Under the pieces are notes generated by a model. That model ran no database searches and was not told where the DNA came from. It saw only the letters and a list, made by a program, of their open reading frames with translations. From Nilaparvata lugens (taxonomy: Eukaryota > Arthropoda > Insecta > Hemiptera > Delphacidae): a stretch of DNA of 64,000 nt. Positions 11,686 to 23,552 of this stretch are shown one piece after another. Location: positions 18,441,916 through 18,505,915 of the forward strand of contig NC_052506.1 in assembly GCF_014356525.2 (NCBI RefSeq), in the 5' to 3' direction. The translations under genes and the position numbers were made by a program. Positions within the stretch are counted from its first letter, which is position 1, and each line of letters starts with the position of its first letter.

Positions 11686-14600
11686 TCTCACCATCCATAT
11701 CACTTGCTATTTTCATTGCCTGGAAATTCTGATCCCTTACTAACTTCATATAGATGAATAACAAGATTTTATTCACGTTTTCTTCCATCTGAAATTCAAC
11801 TTGCTTAAATTTGCTAAAGTGTATTGCTCTATGATCCCTATAGTATTAATTGTTCAACAGCAATTTCAGGTAAAAAATTGATAATTGTTTAACCTAGTTT
11901 TTCTCTTCAACGAGCCTACAGTTTTATTTGGTTTCCAAATAAGTTATTTATTTGTTTGTTTTTTTAATGCTAGAATATTAAAACTTATCATAAATCATCT
12001 ACAAGTTCTTTACCATCGAATATTATGGACTATTTTACGATTAACGTATCCTTGGCCTACTGAGGATGTAGGTGATTCTCCAAGAAATATAAATAATAAT
12101 AAAATCGATTTATCACAAGAGTCTAACGAAACGTGTAAGCCGCCAAGAGCAGATGCTATTTTCCCATAAGTTTTGAAAAATTATCACTCGAGAGTCGCTT
12201 TTTTCCCATGTGAACTGGCCAAGATAAACCTGCTCGGTCTCTATGATCTCCTGACCATTCTATTTTTCTTATACAACTGAAATTATACAGCGCCGTCGAA
12301 TATGAAATGTGAAGTTTTTTCACAAGTTTGTCAGTTCTATTTTCGAACTTTGGTGAAGCGCTAGATATGGAAACGGAAGAGAAGGGGAAGAAGAAGAATA
12401 AGAAGAAGAATTTGGCAACGAATCTACTGACGACAGATGTGATGAATGGAGATTCAAGAGAAACCAGGACAATGGACGAGGAAAAATGTGCTTGTATTGT
12501 TATAAATACTTCAGAATTAATCTTATGGGATTAGTAGTGAAGTATGGAGGGAAAAATTGAAATGAATGGGAAGTTTTAAACTAACTAGGATGCATGTCTT
12601 AATTCTGGCACCAAGCTGGATCATTAATCAAATGACATTTTTTAAAGAGACTTACTCATTCATATCATCCATTGAGTGGGTAGAGTGACCGTGTACTCTC
12701 TAAGTACCTATTATGAAGCAGTTTGCAATGAATAGATACTGTCATAATGAAAGGAGAAAGAAATTAAATCACTCTATCGTAGAGTAATACGTTCTAGGTA
12801 GGGATGAAAATTAGAGGACGGTGATTTTTTGGTACTAAATACACATCTATCATTCTTGGAAAAAGTTATGAATAAAGAAAATTTTGTAACAACTCGAATA
12901 ACTGAACATAGCAATACAAATATGAACATGTGAGCTGAATCCTATTCAATTTTCAATTCACAAAAGTATATAATAGACTGTAAGATACTGGTTTTTTAAT
13001 TCAATCAATCATTCAAATTAGTCATCAGACATTGAGTTGAATTGTCATCAATTGATAGGCTACGCTCTTAATTTTTGCTCACAAGATTGTATTAAATCAG
13101 ATTGAATGCAAACAGCCAGCTGCATTACTGAATTCCTGAAACGTTCTCTTCATATTGCTCGCCTTGAGAACTCGACTGCAATGCCAATAAGTTTCAAATA
13201 ACTTTACATATAGGGAAAGTTTTTCTGCCTTCAGTGATTCGTGAACTATAGAATATATGAATGCACTATGTATACATTAGTATAAATTATATAGTACAAT
13301 ATACATTATACTATGTATTACAATACATTTGAGAATATAAATGATCTACATATATAAGAAGGGAGATAAAATAATACCACCTAAAGTGTCCTATTATTCC
13401 AATTAATTTAGGAACGAGGAGATAGAATGTGCGTTATTCATTCATCATTGTAAATAGCGTATCTGAAGTAAGCCAAGCTTAGAGAATTTGCAAACTCTGG
13501 TTTCAGCTATTTTATCGATCTGCAGTGTCTTTTCCTTAAGAATTTCTACGCTCTCTTTGATGGAGAAGAGGACATTAATTCTAAATCATGTTAGAGTAAA
13601 CAGCCAAAAGTGGAAGAAATAATTCAGCGATTTGAAATATACACCCAAAAGGGGAACATGAATTTAAGAAAAATATTTTCTAAGAAAAGGATCATTTGTT
13701 GATAACAATGAGATCTGTCACTTATTTATCTTGAAATACAGCACTACAACCTCTGCTACTGATTATCTACTGTTAAAAAGTTACATGATAAAGAGTTGTA
13801 TTATCAAGAAAAATATTTGGAGGAAGAATAGCAAACGAAATGTGAGAGAGAACAAAGTATTTGATTCTCAAATCAAGTTATTATTTTGTTGATGTAGCAG
13901 TATTGTACCTCAATAGTAGTTATTTAAGGCCAACTTGGTAATAATTTTAGGTAAGCTTTTAGGTAGGGTTATTTTAGGGTAAGCTTGGTATCACGAACAA
14001 TCTCTTGATTTTGAAAGATTTATCATTGATTCTGAACAAGTGAGAGAATGGTAATGAAATTTGTAAATTAGTTAATAACCATCAGAATAATGAACGACCG
14101 TTTGAAACAAAGAAGCAAAGGCATTGTCAGAGCCTGATTAAAAACCCATTAGTACACATGAGAATATCGCTAGGCCTAAAGATCCATCAGAATTTCCAAA
14201 GCTTACGTACAAGTCACGCTCACTTGTTCTCTCATAATGTTCCTTATAACTTCTCCATTTCCCCTCAAATAGTTCTCCACTTTCCCTCACAATTTTCTTC
14301 CAAGTTCAAAATAAAATGCCCAATTCTCATTCTTCACTTAATCCATGTGTTCTTCATCTGAAGCGACTCTTCTGGTTTTCTTATATTATTGAACACTGTT
14401 AATGTAGAGTTTGAAAATCTTCAACAGCAAGAATTTAAAAATATTTTCCTCAATAACCTTTCCACCTCATTGAGAAGTTACATTACGTTGAGAAGTTACA
14501 TTTAACGGGATACGTCATTGGGCTTGGCAAATCGATTGCTACAGTCGTAAAGAGACTAAAAACCGCTTGTTTACTAACGAATGAGAAGGCTACTTGCAAC

Positions 14601-17600
14601 GATTCAAACAGTTCCATTCCTTTATCTTCTCTTCAAGCTGTTTCTCGTGAAATTTAATTGCTAAAAATAAACTAATAAAGTGAAAAATCATCAAGGAGAG
14701 CTGATAAAGCACGTTCAACTGCTATTCTTATTTATGTTCCTCTCGATTTTTTTAGCATTCAATTATTGTTTTCAATCATAACATTGGGAGCCTATATTTC
14801 ACGATCATCACTATTGATGCAATTCGGCCTTGTCTATTCGGAATTAGAAATTAATCATTGTGAATTTTGATTAATCAAAATCGACTCACTGGTAACCCGG
14901 AATTGGTTCAGTGCTGAATTATGTGAGTGTAATATCAACTCTATCTACTTTGGACTTTCTCAACCCACTTTTTATCAGTAATACGAGTAATTCTCATATG
15001 GCTATGTACACATGTGCATATTCAGATGAGAATTTTATGAACTTTTTTGAATTTTCAAATAACACTGTCTTTCACCTTACAATTCTTTGGGCTTTCCAAA
15101 TGTTGAAGAGATTACCAGCGCTTCAACATTCATTGTTGAGATTCAACCTTCATTGTTGATTTTCAAGTGTATTTTGCGAGTAATGTATTAATATAGCTGA
15201 GAATAAGTCAAAATGAGAAATGATAAATAATAATGAAGAGATAAATATACGAGTGAGCACGTTAAATATAGCTATCATGATGAAAAATCTATGGTGGTAA
15301 TGGTGGTTTTAGCAGCTAGATGACCATTCGCTCGAGTTGGTTTTCGATATCACAGCCCATTGAAGCGAAATGAAACCTCAGCCATGTGGTTTCGCCGAGT
15401 TTTGGTTTCGACCGAACGGTTCGCTGGCAACAACTGATGATCAACAGGCAACAGTTGCTCCACTCATCAGCCGCCCGAGTTTGAGTGGCTTAATACATGT
15501 GAAGGGCAATGGCGCAACTATAATTGCTGCGGCTTCCCTAGTTGTTGCTATCCACATTCGCAAGTTTAATCTGCAGTTTGAGCTCCAATCATCAATATGG
15601 AATTACGATCAAGCTGTAGTGTCGTCAAGCTAACAACGCAAATCCTGCAACATTTTGACTAAGTCACTGGCTGCGTCACTGCTCTCATATTCCCTTTCCA
15701 TTATAATGGTCTAGGCGCCTAGCTGGGGCTCCAGTGTTATTAACTTTGACATGCCTTCAATATCGGGCATGTTTCATGAGGATAGGATTAGGATTATGTA
15801 GAGTTATGAAGAGTCTTCAGGGATCGCCAAATAGATGATTATGTAGATGATATTGATAGAACATAGGTCAGGGATGACAGAAAATACAATAATATATTTA
15901 ATATATTATATTAAGTATTTCCCAGGAGCTTATTTACAAGAAAAAGTTACTTACAAGAGAGTTTTATGAAATGTTTCAATATTGTCGCTAAAATGTGATT
16001 AAATATGCGAGTTTTTATTCAATAATTCAAATAAGGTTGAAATTTATTTATGTTTTGAACACAACATTATCAACATTATCATTATTTAGGATCAATAATT
16101 TGATCAGAGAGCCTCACGTTTACCGAACAATAAAAGATGTTGGAAAAACATCTATGATTGAAGAATTTTCTGATTCACATTAATATTGCAGTTACGTATT
16201 GGCGTCTTCGATCTTTCGTAATAAGCTTCAATAATTATAATAAGACTCGTCATTCATCTTCAACTAGCCAGAATAGTAAAATTCTGTTTTAATGTCTGAT
16301 ATTCACATTTTCCAACTAATTTCGTGCCCGAATCCCAATTGGAATCCCACACTCCAGAAAAAATGTGTATAAAAAAGGTAAATCTTCATAGTGTGGCAAC
16401 ATGATTGTGGATTATAGAATATTTTGATACGAAAGATGAGGTTAAAATATTCATATCTTGTGAAAAATCTTAGCCCAATTGGCTAAGAATGATATGTGAA
16501 AAGCCCCATTGAACATAACATGGAGAAAACATAGATTTATTCTATGATCCTCAGTGACAATACTTTATCGTCATAAGTCAAAGTCAAGGTCAAATTCCTG
16601 CCTCTAATGTAGCTAGCTAGTCTGTTGCGTCATTCATTCTTCCAAGCCACCTAAAACAGCATTATTCCATGAGAACTAATAATAATTTTGAGAAGAGAAA
16701 CATGTACCTGGGCAACACTAGCGATTCGAATCACGGTTCTGATTGCAATTGCTCAATCATCGGGGGAACAGATCGACAGACAGCCGTGTGATGCGCGATG
16801 CGCGGTTTTATCTCTCCACAATCGGCCCAGCCAGCCAAATAACTCCTCCATATAAGAAACTCGGTCTATGCCATTGTTATCCGTGCTGTTGTCTGCTGAT
16901 TGCCTTCTCCTGCTTCTCTGATGCTCTGTTTGATTAGTTCGCGGCCATTCTCTTTCATTTCAGCCAATCAGATCCACTCCTTTCTCTTGGGAACGCTTTG
17001 TGAAATTGTGTTTGAGTTGGCAGAAGCCTATATAGGTCTTCTATGAGTCTCTGAAGCTATTATCACACGTATTAGTTCAATTAAATACCGGTACATGTAT
17101 TTTTTTAAATAAATAAACTAGTTATCTAATATTTTTTCAAGCACATCATTCTTTTTTTCAACTGATGGTGATGCAGACAGGAACTCAGTCAGGGCTTGTG
17201 CATGGGTAGCCTAATGGTAGGGATAATAGTGGAAGATGAGCGGACCTACAGCTTAAGGTGGGTTCCAAACTACCAGGAAGTGAGTCTGCAGCACATAACT
17301 ATCTCCAAGTTTAATAATTCTATTGCAATAACGTATGATTGAACATTTTCTGGTGAAGTTGTGATAGAGTCTGACAAATTAATTCTAGCCTATGTCTAAT
17401 GTTTATATATAATTTTGTAGAAAAACAGTTTTGGACAAAGCCTGTTGTTCTCTCCTAGTCATAGCTACTTGATTTTTGATTGTATAAATAAATGAGTATG
17501 ATAAACAAATAAATATGTTATAAATTTATTCATTCAATTAGGTGAGCTTTTGTTGAGAGCTTGAATCAATCACAAATTCCTGGTGTGTGATCCATTATTT

Positions 17601-19329
17601 TTTCCTGCTTTAATTAGCACAAAACAATATATTACAGAAGTAGAGTTTTGATATTCCACGGTCATGTTATATTTCGTGCTAATGTCTTAGTAATGTCAAG
17701 CTTTTCAACTATATTATCATGAATTTTCACCTTGAAATGTGTATTCTATTAACTCATTTGTTGCCTAAGAACATAATCAATTAGTGACACTTCAAGAACT
17801 AATACAAAAACGTAATACAAGAGGTTGCTATCAATCAGCGAGTTGAATAACTACGGTCGTTCAAATGACAAATTTGAACATGAGAAGTACAATTCTTGTG
17901 AGCTTCCAAACAAATTCTATGAGCCTCGTCTATTTGTCACTGCAGACATTGAATGACTCAACTGTTGTGTAGGATGCGGTGTCACTATTTATCACGTAAA
18001 AATTCAGAACAGGTAGTTTTGAAGACAAGCTCACTTGAATTCGCTGAAATATTCAGAACATTACTCATCCAATTCCATTGAATACCTCCTAAACTTCACA
18101 TAATATAGTGAATCAGCCGGAAATTTCTTACTAAAATTATTCATGAGATTAAGCTACTGGATATTATTTGAGATATGCTATATAATTCTATCCTGAAAGT
18201 AGTTGCGTCTAAAAATAATGACTCAAGATGAAGATAACACAGAAATAATATGAATTCCCAAGAACTTTTCCCAGTTTATTGTATTGTATATAGTTCTTAT
18301 AAATAACTAGTCCTAAACTTTCAACTACAGTAATAACTACTCACTCGTAATATTTGTCAATAATCATCCAGCTTTTTCCGCTAATCAATTTTAATTTTTT
18401 TAGCCTATATTTATGTTAAAATATAATCCGAAATTAGATCTCTGCCAAATGGAAGCCATAAGAATATAATATAAAAAACTGAATAAACTGTGAAATTATT
18501 CTTAAGTACTCGTACATGATCTATTACCATCAAATTCACTTTCATAATACTCTTCCAGGTCGGAGATACGAAATAAAAAATAATCTTTGTTTATTATTAT
18601 TTCATTTATTATTCTTATTTCCACAAGAAAGCACTGAATGGAAGAGAAAAACTAAGGATACTCCTTATTGATTATATTCTTATGGTTTTCATTCGGCAGA
18701 GAGATAATTTCGGATTATATTCCACCATATTTATAGGCTATAACAAATTTATAATAATAATTAATTTACTAATAATGAACAAATTAATAACAAGAATGAT
18801 GAATATGAAAATTAAGATGAATTATAATCTCTATATTATCAGAAATGAATCCTTGAGAAAGTCTTCCTGAAGGATTGACGGATATTATGGAAGGGTATGA
18901 CTTGCATTCGTTTCTAATCCGGAAGTAAGGTGTGAATGTAACCAAGAAACGACTTATTGATTTTCACCTACAGAACTTTCCTGTTGTTGTTGTTGCTGTT
19001 CTTGTAGGCAGCTGTTTACTTTTTTGTCAGAGCTGTGGAAATTCTATTCGAAGGTTTTCGTTCTGTAGGTCGAGTTGCTGTGAGAAGAATAGCAAGGGCG
19101 CAACGCCTAATTCGTCTCATTATTGATTACGCTGATCCCTTCAATGCTATTCTGGGTCTGCCAGTGACTGAGAGGTTGGCTTTCATTATTTAAAACTTTT
19201 TATGACCTATATACTATAAACTTCATTCAAAGATACCACGAGACTTCTACTTTTCATGATAGAAAGTGGTATCGTGAATCAAAACATTTAGTTTGTGTAG
19301 TGAATGTTGATGTTGTGGAACTTTTCCAT
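11686..19329. other. long non-coding stretch
   Basis: I see no convincing exon in about 7.6 kb. GC-richer patches lie at 15361-15720 and 16600-17000. The first contains an 87-codon open frame from 15370 with no recognisable domain; both patches could be regulatory or unannotated 5' sequence. Other short frames are AT-driven and look like chance. Confidence 0.4.
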
Positions 19330-19471
19330 AATTGAATAGACTTAAAATGTTGTCAAAAATACACTTTAATTAAATAAAAATTAATATTTTACAGGAGCAT
19401 GCTTTCGTGTAAAATATTAATTTTTATTTAATTGAAGTGGATTTTTGACAACATTTTAAGTCTATTCAATT
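19330..19471. repeat. near-perfect 64-bp palindromic hairpin
   Basis: Two 64-base arms differ at two positions as reverse complements and flank a 14-base loop. The arms begin aattgaatagacttaaaatg. It could be a very young fold-back MITE or a locus transcribed as a long hairpin RNA. The sequence alone does not decide between these. Confidence 0.75.
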
Positions 19472-20072
19472 TAGTTTTTCATTATCACTTTCCAGTTTTG
19501 GAAGGTTGTAAATTGTGAATATATGTTTGTGGGAAATATTAAAGAGAGATTCATCAGTTAAAACTCATCCTATAATCAAACTAATCAACATTCAACGACA
19601 ACATCAATAACAATAATCATACAGTGTAATAGCTGTATGGTAGAAAGACTCCTGAGTAACCAAGGACACAAGAATAAAAATGAAAATGAAAAAGTACACA
19701 ATAATATATGTTCAGAGAGGACAATCCTCTGTTCTAAAAACAGTTCACATAGTATGGTATGAATGCATAGACTCGATGACAATAGCAAACAATTTTGAAA
19801 ATAATTAACAGTTATTGTATCACTATGAAAACAGCTTCATTGAGAGTGAGAGTGTAAATGATTGTCCTTGTTTGAATTTTAGTAGGTCAACTCGTGAATA
19901 TGCTCTCTATATATACTGTACTATTTTATAGCCTACCGATGCACAAGTGTTTGATCTGCGACAAAAATGAAAGGTATATTTTGAAAATATCTTTCTGACT
20001 CATCTATAATATTGTCAGGAATAATCTTTAATCATGTTTTCTCTACTATCTTCATGAATAATTTTCTTCTAG
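19472..20072. other. non-coding stretch
   Basis: No supportable gene. A 67-codon minus-strand frame (19585-19788) is Leu/Ser-rich and lacks context. Confidence 0.4.
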
Positions 20073-20125
20073 ATGGAGTTCAAAGAGAGCGTACAGTTTT
20101 CGTTTCCACAGGCAAACTATAACAG
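20073..20125 (+). CDS. possible 53-nt internal or first exon
   Basis: A pyrimidine-rich acceptor (ttttcttctag) is followed by 53 bases and a good donor (CAG|GTGAGC). Two of three frames are open. One starts with an in-frame ATG directly at the acceptor (MEFKESVQFSF...). Good signals on both sides make it a plausible small exon of an otherwise unseen plus-strand gene, but no partner exon was matched. Confidence 0.25.
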
Positions 20126-20872
20126 GTGAGCTATAAACACAGTCAGAATGTTTTATTATTGAACTTTTCTTATTTCGGTTTTGGCAACAGATTCTCACGT
20201 CTTCAACCGTTTTTCAATCACTGATCTTCAACCTCTCTGGTTCAGCCTTCAGAAGAATTGTTTCACGGAATTAGTTTTATACATTGTTTTAAACTGTTAA
20301 TTTTTTCAATGAATAAAAATTTACTATTGACAAAGTCAAATAGAAGCAATTCTGCACAGCGTACTTGTATGTGCGTTCTTTAGCAGTAACATAGGTCATT
20401 CAACGACAATCCATATCACTAAGTACAGGGTTTCATGGGTGAGTTCCAAGGTGGCCTATATTATCATTCTATGCCCAATCTTGAACAAGCGTTTCAAGGG
20501 TGAGTTGTGATGCAATAGCAATCCTGAAATGGCAGTACTGTGTCCACCCACTCAATTCAGAAGCCAAAAGCACTCAACTGCTCTGTCAGCGGTAAGCAAA
20601 ACAATGATCAATCAGTATTAATTGGGGCCTTGTGCAAATACCCTAGACACAAAGCGAGTCAAGTTGGACCGAGTTGGTGTGAGCTACTGTACTTCTGGCT
20701 ACTGAGTTTATGTTTGAGGTGATCCTGGGTTTGTGAGCGTACTTCTAGTTACTCTTATGTGTGTGTATTTCTGATCACCGAGTGTTCATATGGATTTGTG
20801 TGTTTGTTTATTCCTAGTTACTTAAGTTTATGTGTTACTGAGATGAGAGTATGTGGACCTAGGCCTACTTAC
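20126..20872. other. stretch downstream (minus sense) of the tetraspan exon
   Basis: This is presumably the start of the first intron of the minus-strand tetraspan gene. No exon is recognised in it. Two near-identical short strings (gtttcatgggtgagtt and gtttcaagggtgagtt) occur at about 20430 and 20492. Confidence 0.4.
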
Positions 20873-21005
20873 CTCGAGGATTGTCGAAGTAGCCCCATAG
20901 CGGCAGAATGAGAGCCGTCAGTGCCAGCCCGAAACAGGCGAGACCCAGACACGAGACCAGCGTCGAATAGAGCGCCTTGCTCTTCAGCCTTCCTGCTTCA
21001 GCCAT
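20873..21005 (-). CDS. first coding exon of a claudin/PMP22-like four-pass membrane protein
   Basis: On the minus strand an ATG opens 44 codons that end, phase 1, in a strong donor CGAG|GTAAGT. The exon has clearly higher GC content and normal codon use. The product starts with a basic cytosolic segment (MAEAGRLKSKALYST), followed by a hydrophobic segment at about residues 14-36. It then ends ...PLWGYFDNPR. A Trp followed by Gly-Tyr-Phe just after the first transmembrane helix is how first extracellular loops begin in claudin-related tetraspans; claudins and PMP22 relatives act in septate or tight junctions or as membrane organisers. The W-GLW-C-C loop motif and the other three helices would be in later exons, which I did not find at lower coordinates. 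Family placement is therefore inference. Confidence 0.6.
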
Positions 21006-21021
21006 TGCAGTGCAGCCAGTA

Positions 21022-21130
21022 GACCAACTTCATGGTTCAAATTCAGATCACCAGCTCAACTGATCACCGACTATGATCACTGGACCAACTTCATGGTTCA
21101 ATTTCAGATCACCGGCTCAACTGATCACTG
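21022..21130. repeat. 61-bp tandem repeat in the tetraspan gene 5' region
   Basis: A segment beginning gaccaacttcatggttcaa recurs 61 bases later with few changes, directly upstream (minus sense) of the tetraspan ATG. It probably lies in the 5' UTR or promoter. It also carries several TGATCA palindromes. Confidence 0.75.
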
Positions 21131-23470
21131 GACAGCACTTGCAACGCGCACTAACAACATGTCACACTATACGCACGCACGCACTGCACTAGCACACGTC
21201 GTAAGGTATTTGTCAAAACTTTTGTCGAGCGGCAATTTCGAGTGAACCTGTAAATGATAAGACATTTTCAAATTAGGTATACAAGGGGAATATTTCACTT
21301 TAAATAAGAGACGAAATGAGAGAAATAGAGTTGTAGACATAAGGTATAATGAGAGATCCTTTATTGTCAGAAAATGAGAGAATAACTTGAAGAAAAATTC
21401 TAACAGAAATGTAAAATGAAAATCTAATTTGGTTTTTAAAAATGTTATGAGGGAGCTTGAATCAAATAGATCGCATTATTAAATGGAAATAGCCTTCAAA
21501 TTTTAGTATGTTGTGCAATCACTATAAACTCTTGAGGAATCGAAGAAGGTTATAGCCTATTCATTCTTCAACTTTTCAGGAATTAATTATTCAAATGAGT
21601 ATAATTTGTGGATTTTTTATGTTCAGTTAATGGTTTTGGATGTCACTATTTCATATAATTATCAACAGCAGATGAACTGTTAAGTTTGGCGACCCATTTT
21701 CGGATGTCAAATCTTCAGTAAATAGATAAAATAAATACACTTTTAGTGGAGAAGTCCACAAAGAGGTTGAAATGCTTACAATAAAACGATAGATTAAAGA
21801 AGATCTGGTCTAGTATCTGATGAATCTTTAATGAGTCCTTAATGAATCCTTAATAAATCCATAATGAGTGTACTTCTAAATAATCAAATTGTTGAGTATC
21901 ATCAAAGAAGGCGGAAACACTTCTTAGTTCTTCATCCCATGGTATTACCAAATAAAGGGCATTGGTATATGTCATATCAATGGGGTTTAACTGTATATAG
22001 TGAAATTATATGCTGTACAAGTTATCGTTCATTTAGACACAATAGAAGTGTGATAGCTATGATTATAAGTTATGCAAGGTAAAAATGAAGAATAGAGAGT
22101 CAGGTATTCAAGACTGAATAGTTTCTATTTTTTCAATTTTTTTGAAAATGTTACTTCGAGGGACGGAAATAGAACGATTTCTTGAACAGTTCTAAATGTA
22201 AATTTGTTAAACTTGAAACAGTAATACACCTAATGAATATGCTTTGCATAAGTGTTGCTTGGAAGAAGCATACACAAAAAATGTAGTTAATGAAGTATGA
22301 AGATGAATAAATTCAGAGAAAGGCTACACAATTATCATACGAGCATGCTGAGTAATAATCAACACGGCAAAGTAATTAACAAGTTCCAAGTGTGGGTGTT
22401 GAATATTTTCCATTGCCAAGGTAGCTTTTCTCATCTCAACTTTTGTATTCTATTCAATTCTGTATTTTGGAAGAAGGGCAATTCCTAAGGATAATGCTTT
22501 TGAGGTCATAAAAGAAATATTTAAAAATGAAAATGTAATTATGTAAAAATTGTATAACTTGGGGTTCATAATTTCGGGAATAATTTTATAAATTGTGTAT
22601 GATATGCTCATTATGATGACTCAATGCTCTTCAACAAATATATACCTCGATCAGAGTAACAAATTCGACACATTATATTTCAGGTGCAGTATACTAGATT
22701 ATTGTAACTACAGTACAACTCAGAAGATCTGATTGAATATTTACAGGTCAAAGCTCTATAGCTGTATTTAGTAGACGTATTCACGAAGTCTATTCCTGTG
22801 GTGAAAGTAAAATTATGAAAACTATTAGGCAGACTATGAAACCAAGACTATCAGAACCAGGTCAGAAGTAGGTCAACATGGTGGTTGGCCATGAAGATGT
22901 GTTTTCCATTACATGTGTGCTAGTGGAGTGAATGAGTCAGTTGTTTATTCTCACTTGTTTATTGTAGTCGAGCTACCTGTTTAGCCAATTAGTGTTTAGT
23001 CCTACCTGCTGTAGTACACAGCACTTGATTTATCACCTGGGAAAGAAGTACGAAGACCAAAAACTCTCTGGATAATTGAATGAATAAAATCCTGTCTTTA
23101 GATCAATTTCTGATAACTGGAACAATATAATTGGAATTGATTTATTGGTTCACTGATTGAACTATTCTGTTCAATCGTTAATGCATCAGTTCTAGCAGAG
23201 TCATATATTTATCAGATGGTCATAAAGCTCAACATAACAATTGAAGTGAGGGTCATTCAATGTAGAAACAAATTATACTAGGATCTGCTGATAACTTTTT
23301 GGTTTAGTCTGTGAGTGCTGTATCTGAATCCAGTTTCATGCAAATTAGAAAGTTCTATTTTACAATAGTCAGTTATACTGAGTAATCCTATTAAATGGAA
23401 TCAATAACCAATAACAATACATAAACTATTCTATTCCTGTATGGCAGGATTTTTCCTATTCTACATGACT
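21131..23470. other. probable upstream region of the tetraspan gene, then non-coding
   Basis: The first about 120 bases contain GCAC-rich sequence consistent with a promoter or 5' UTR. The rest is AT-rich with no supportable gene on either strand. Confidence 0.35.
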
Positions 23471-23552
23471 TTTCAACACTTATAATCTTTCAACACTTAT
23501 GATCTTTCAACACTTATAATCTTTCAACACTTATAATCTTTCAACACTTTTC
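23471..23552. repeat. 17-bp minisatellite, about five copies
   Basis: The unit tttcaacacttataatc is repeated head to tail with one or two substitutions, ending in a partial copy. Confidence 0.85.

Noticed and set aside
11495..11743. 82-codon frame with repeated peptide
   Set aside because: Created by a 98-bp tandem duplication of non-coding AT-rich sequence.
15370..15633. 87-codon plus-strand frame in a GC-richer patch
   Set aside because: Mixed composition but no recognised domain, no splice partners; left as part of a possibly regulatory patch.
16700..16760. gattcgaatcacggttc as a tRNA B-box-like sequence
   Set aside because: No matching A-box or acceptor stem; no cloverleaf can be drawn.
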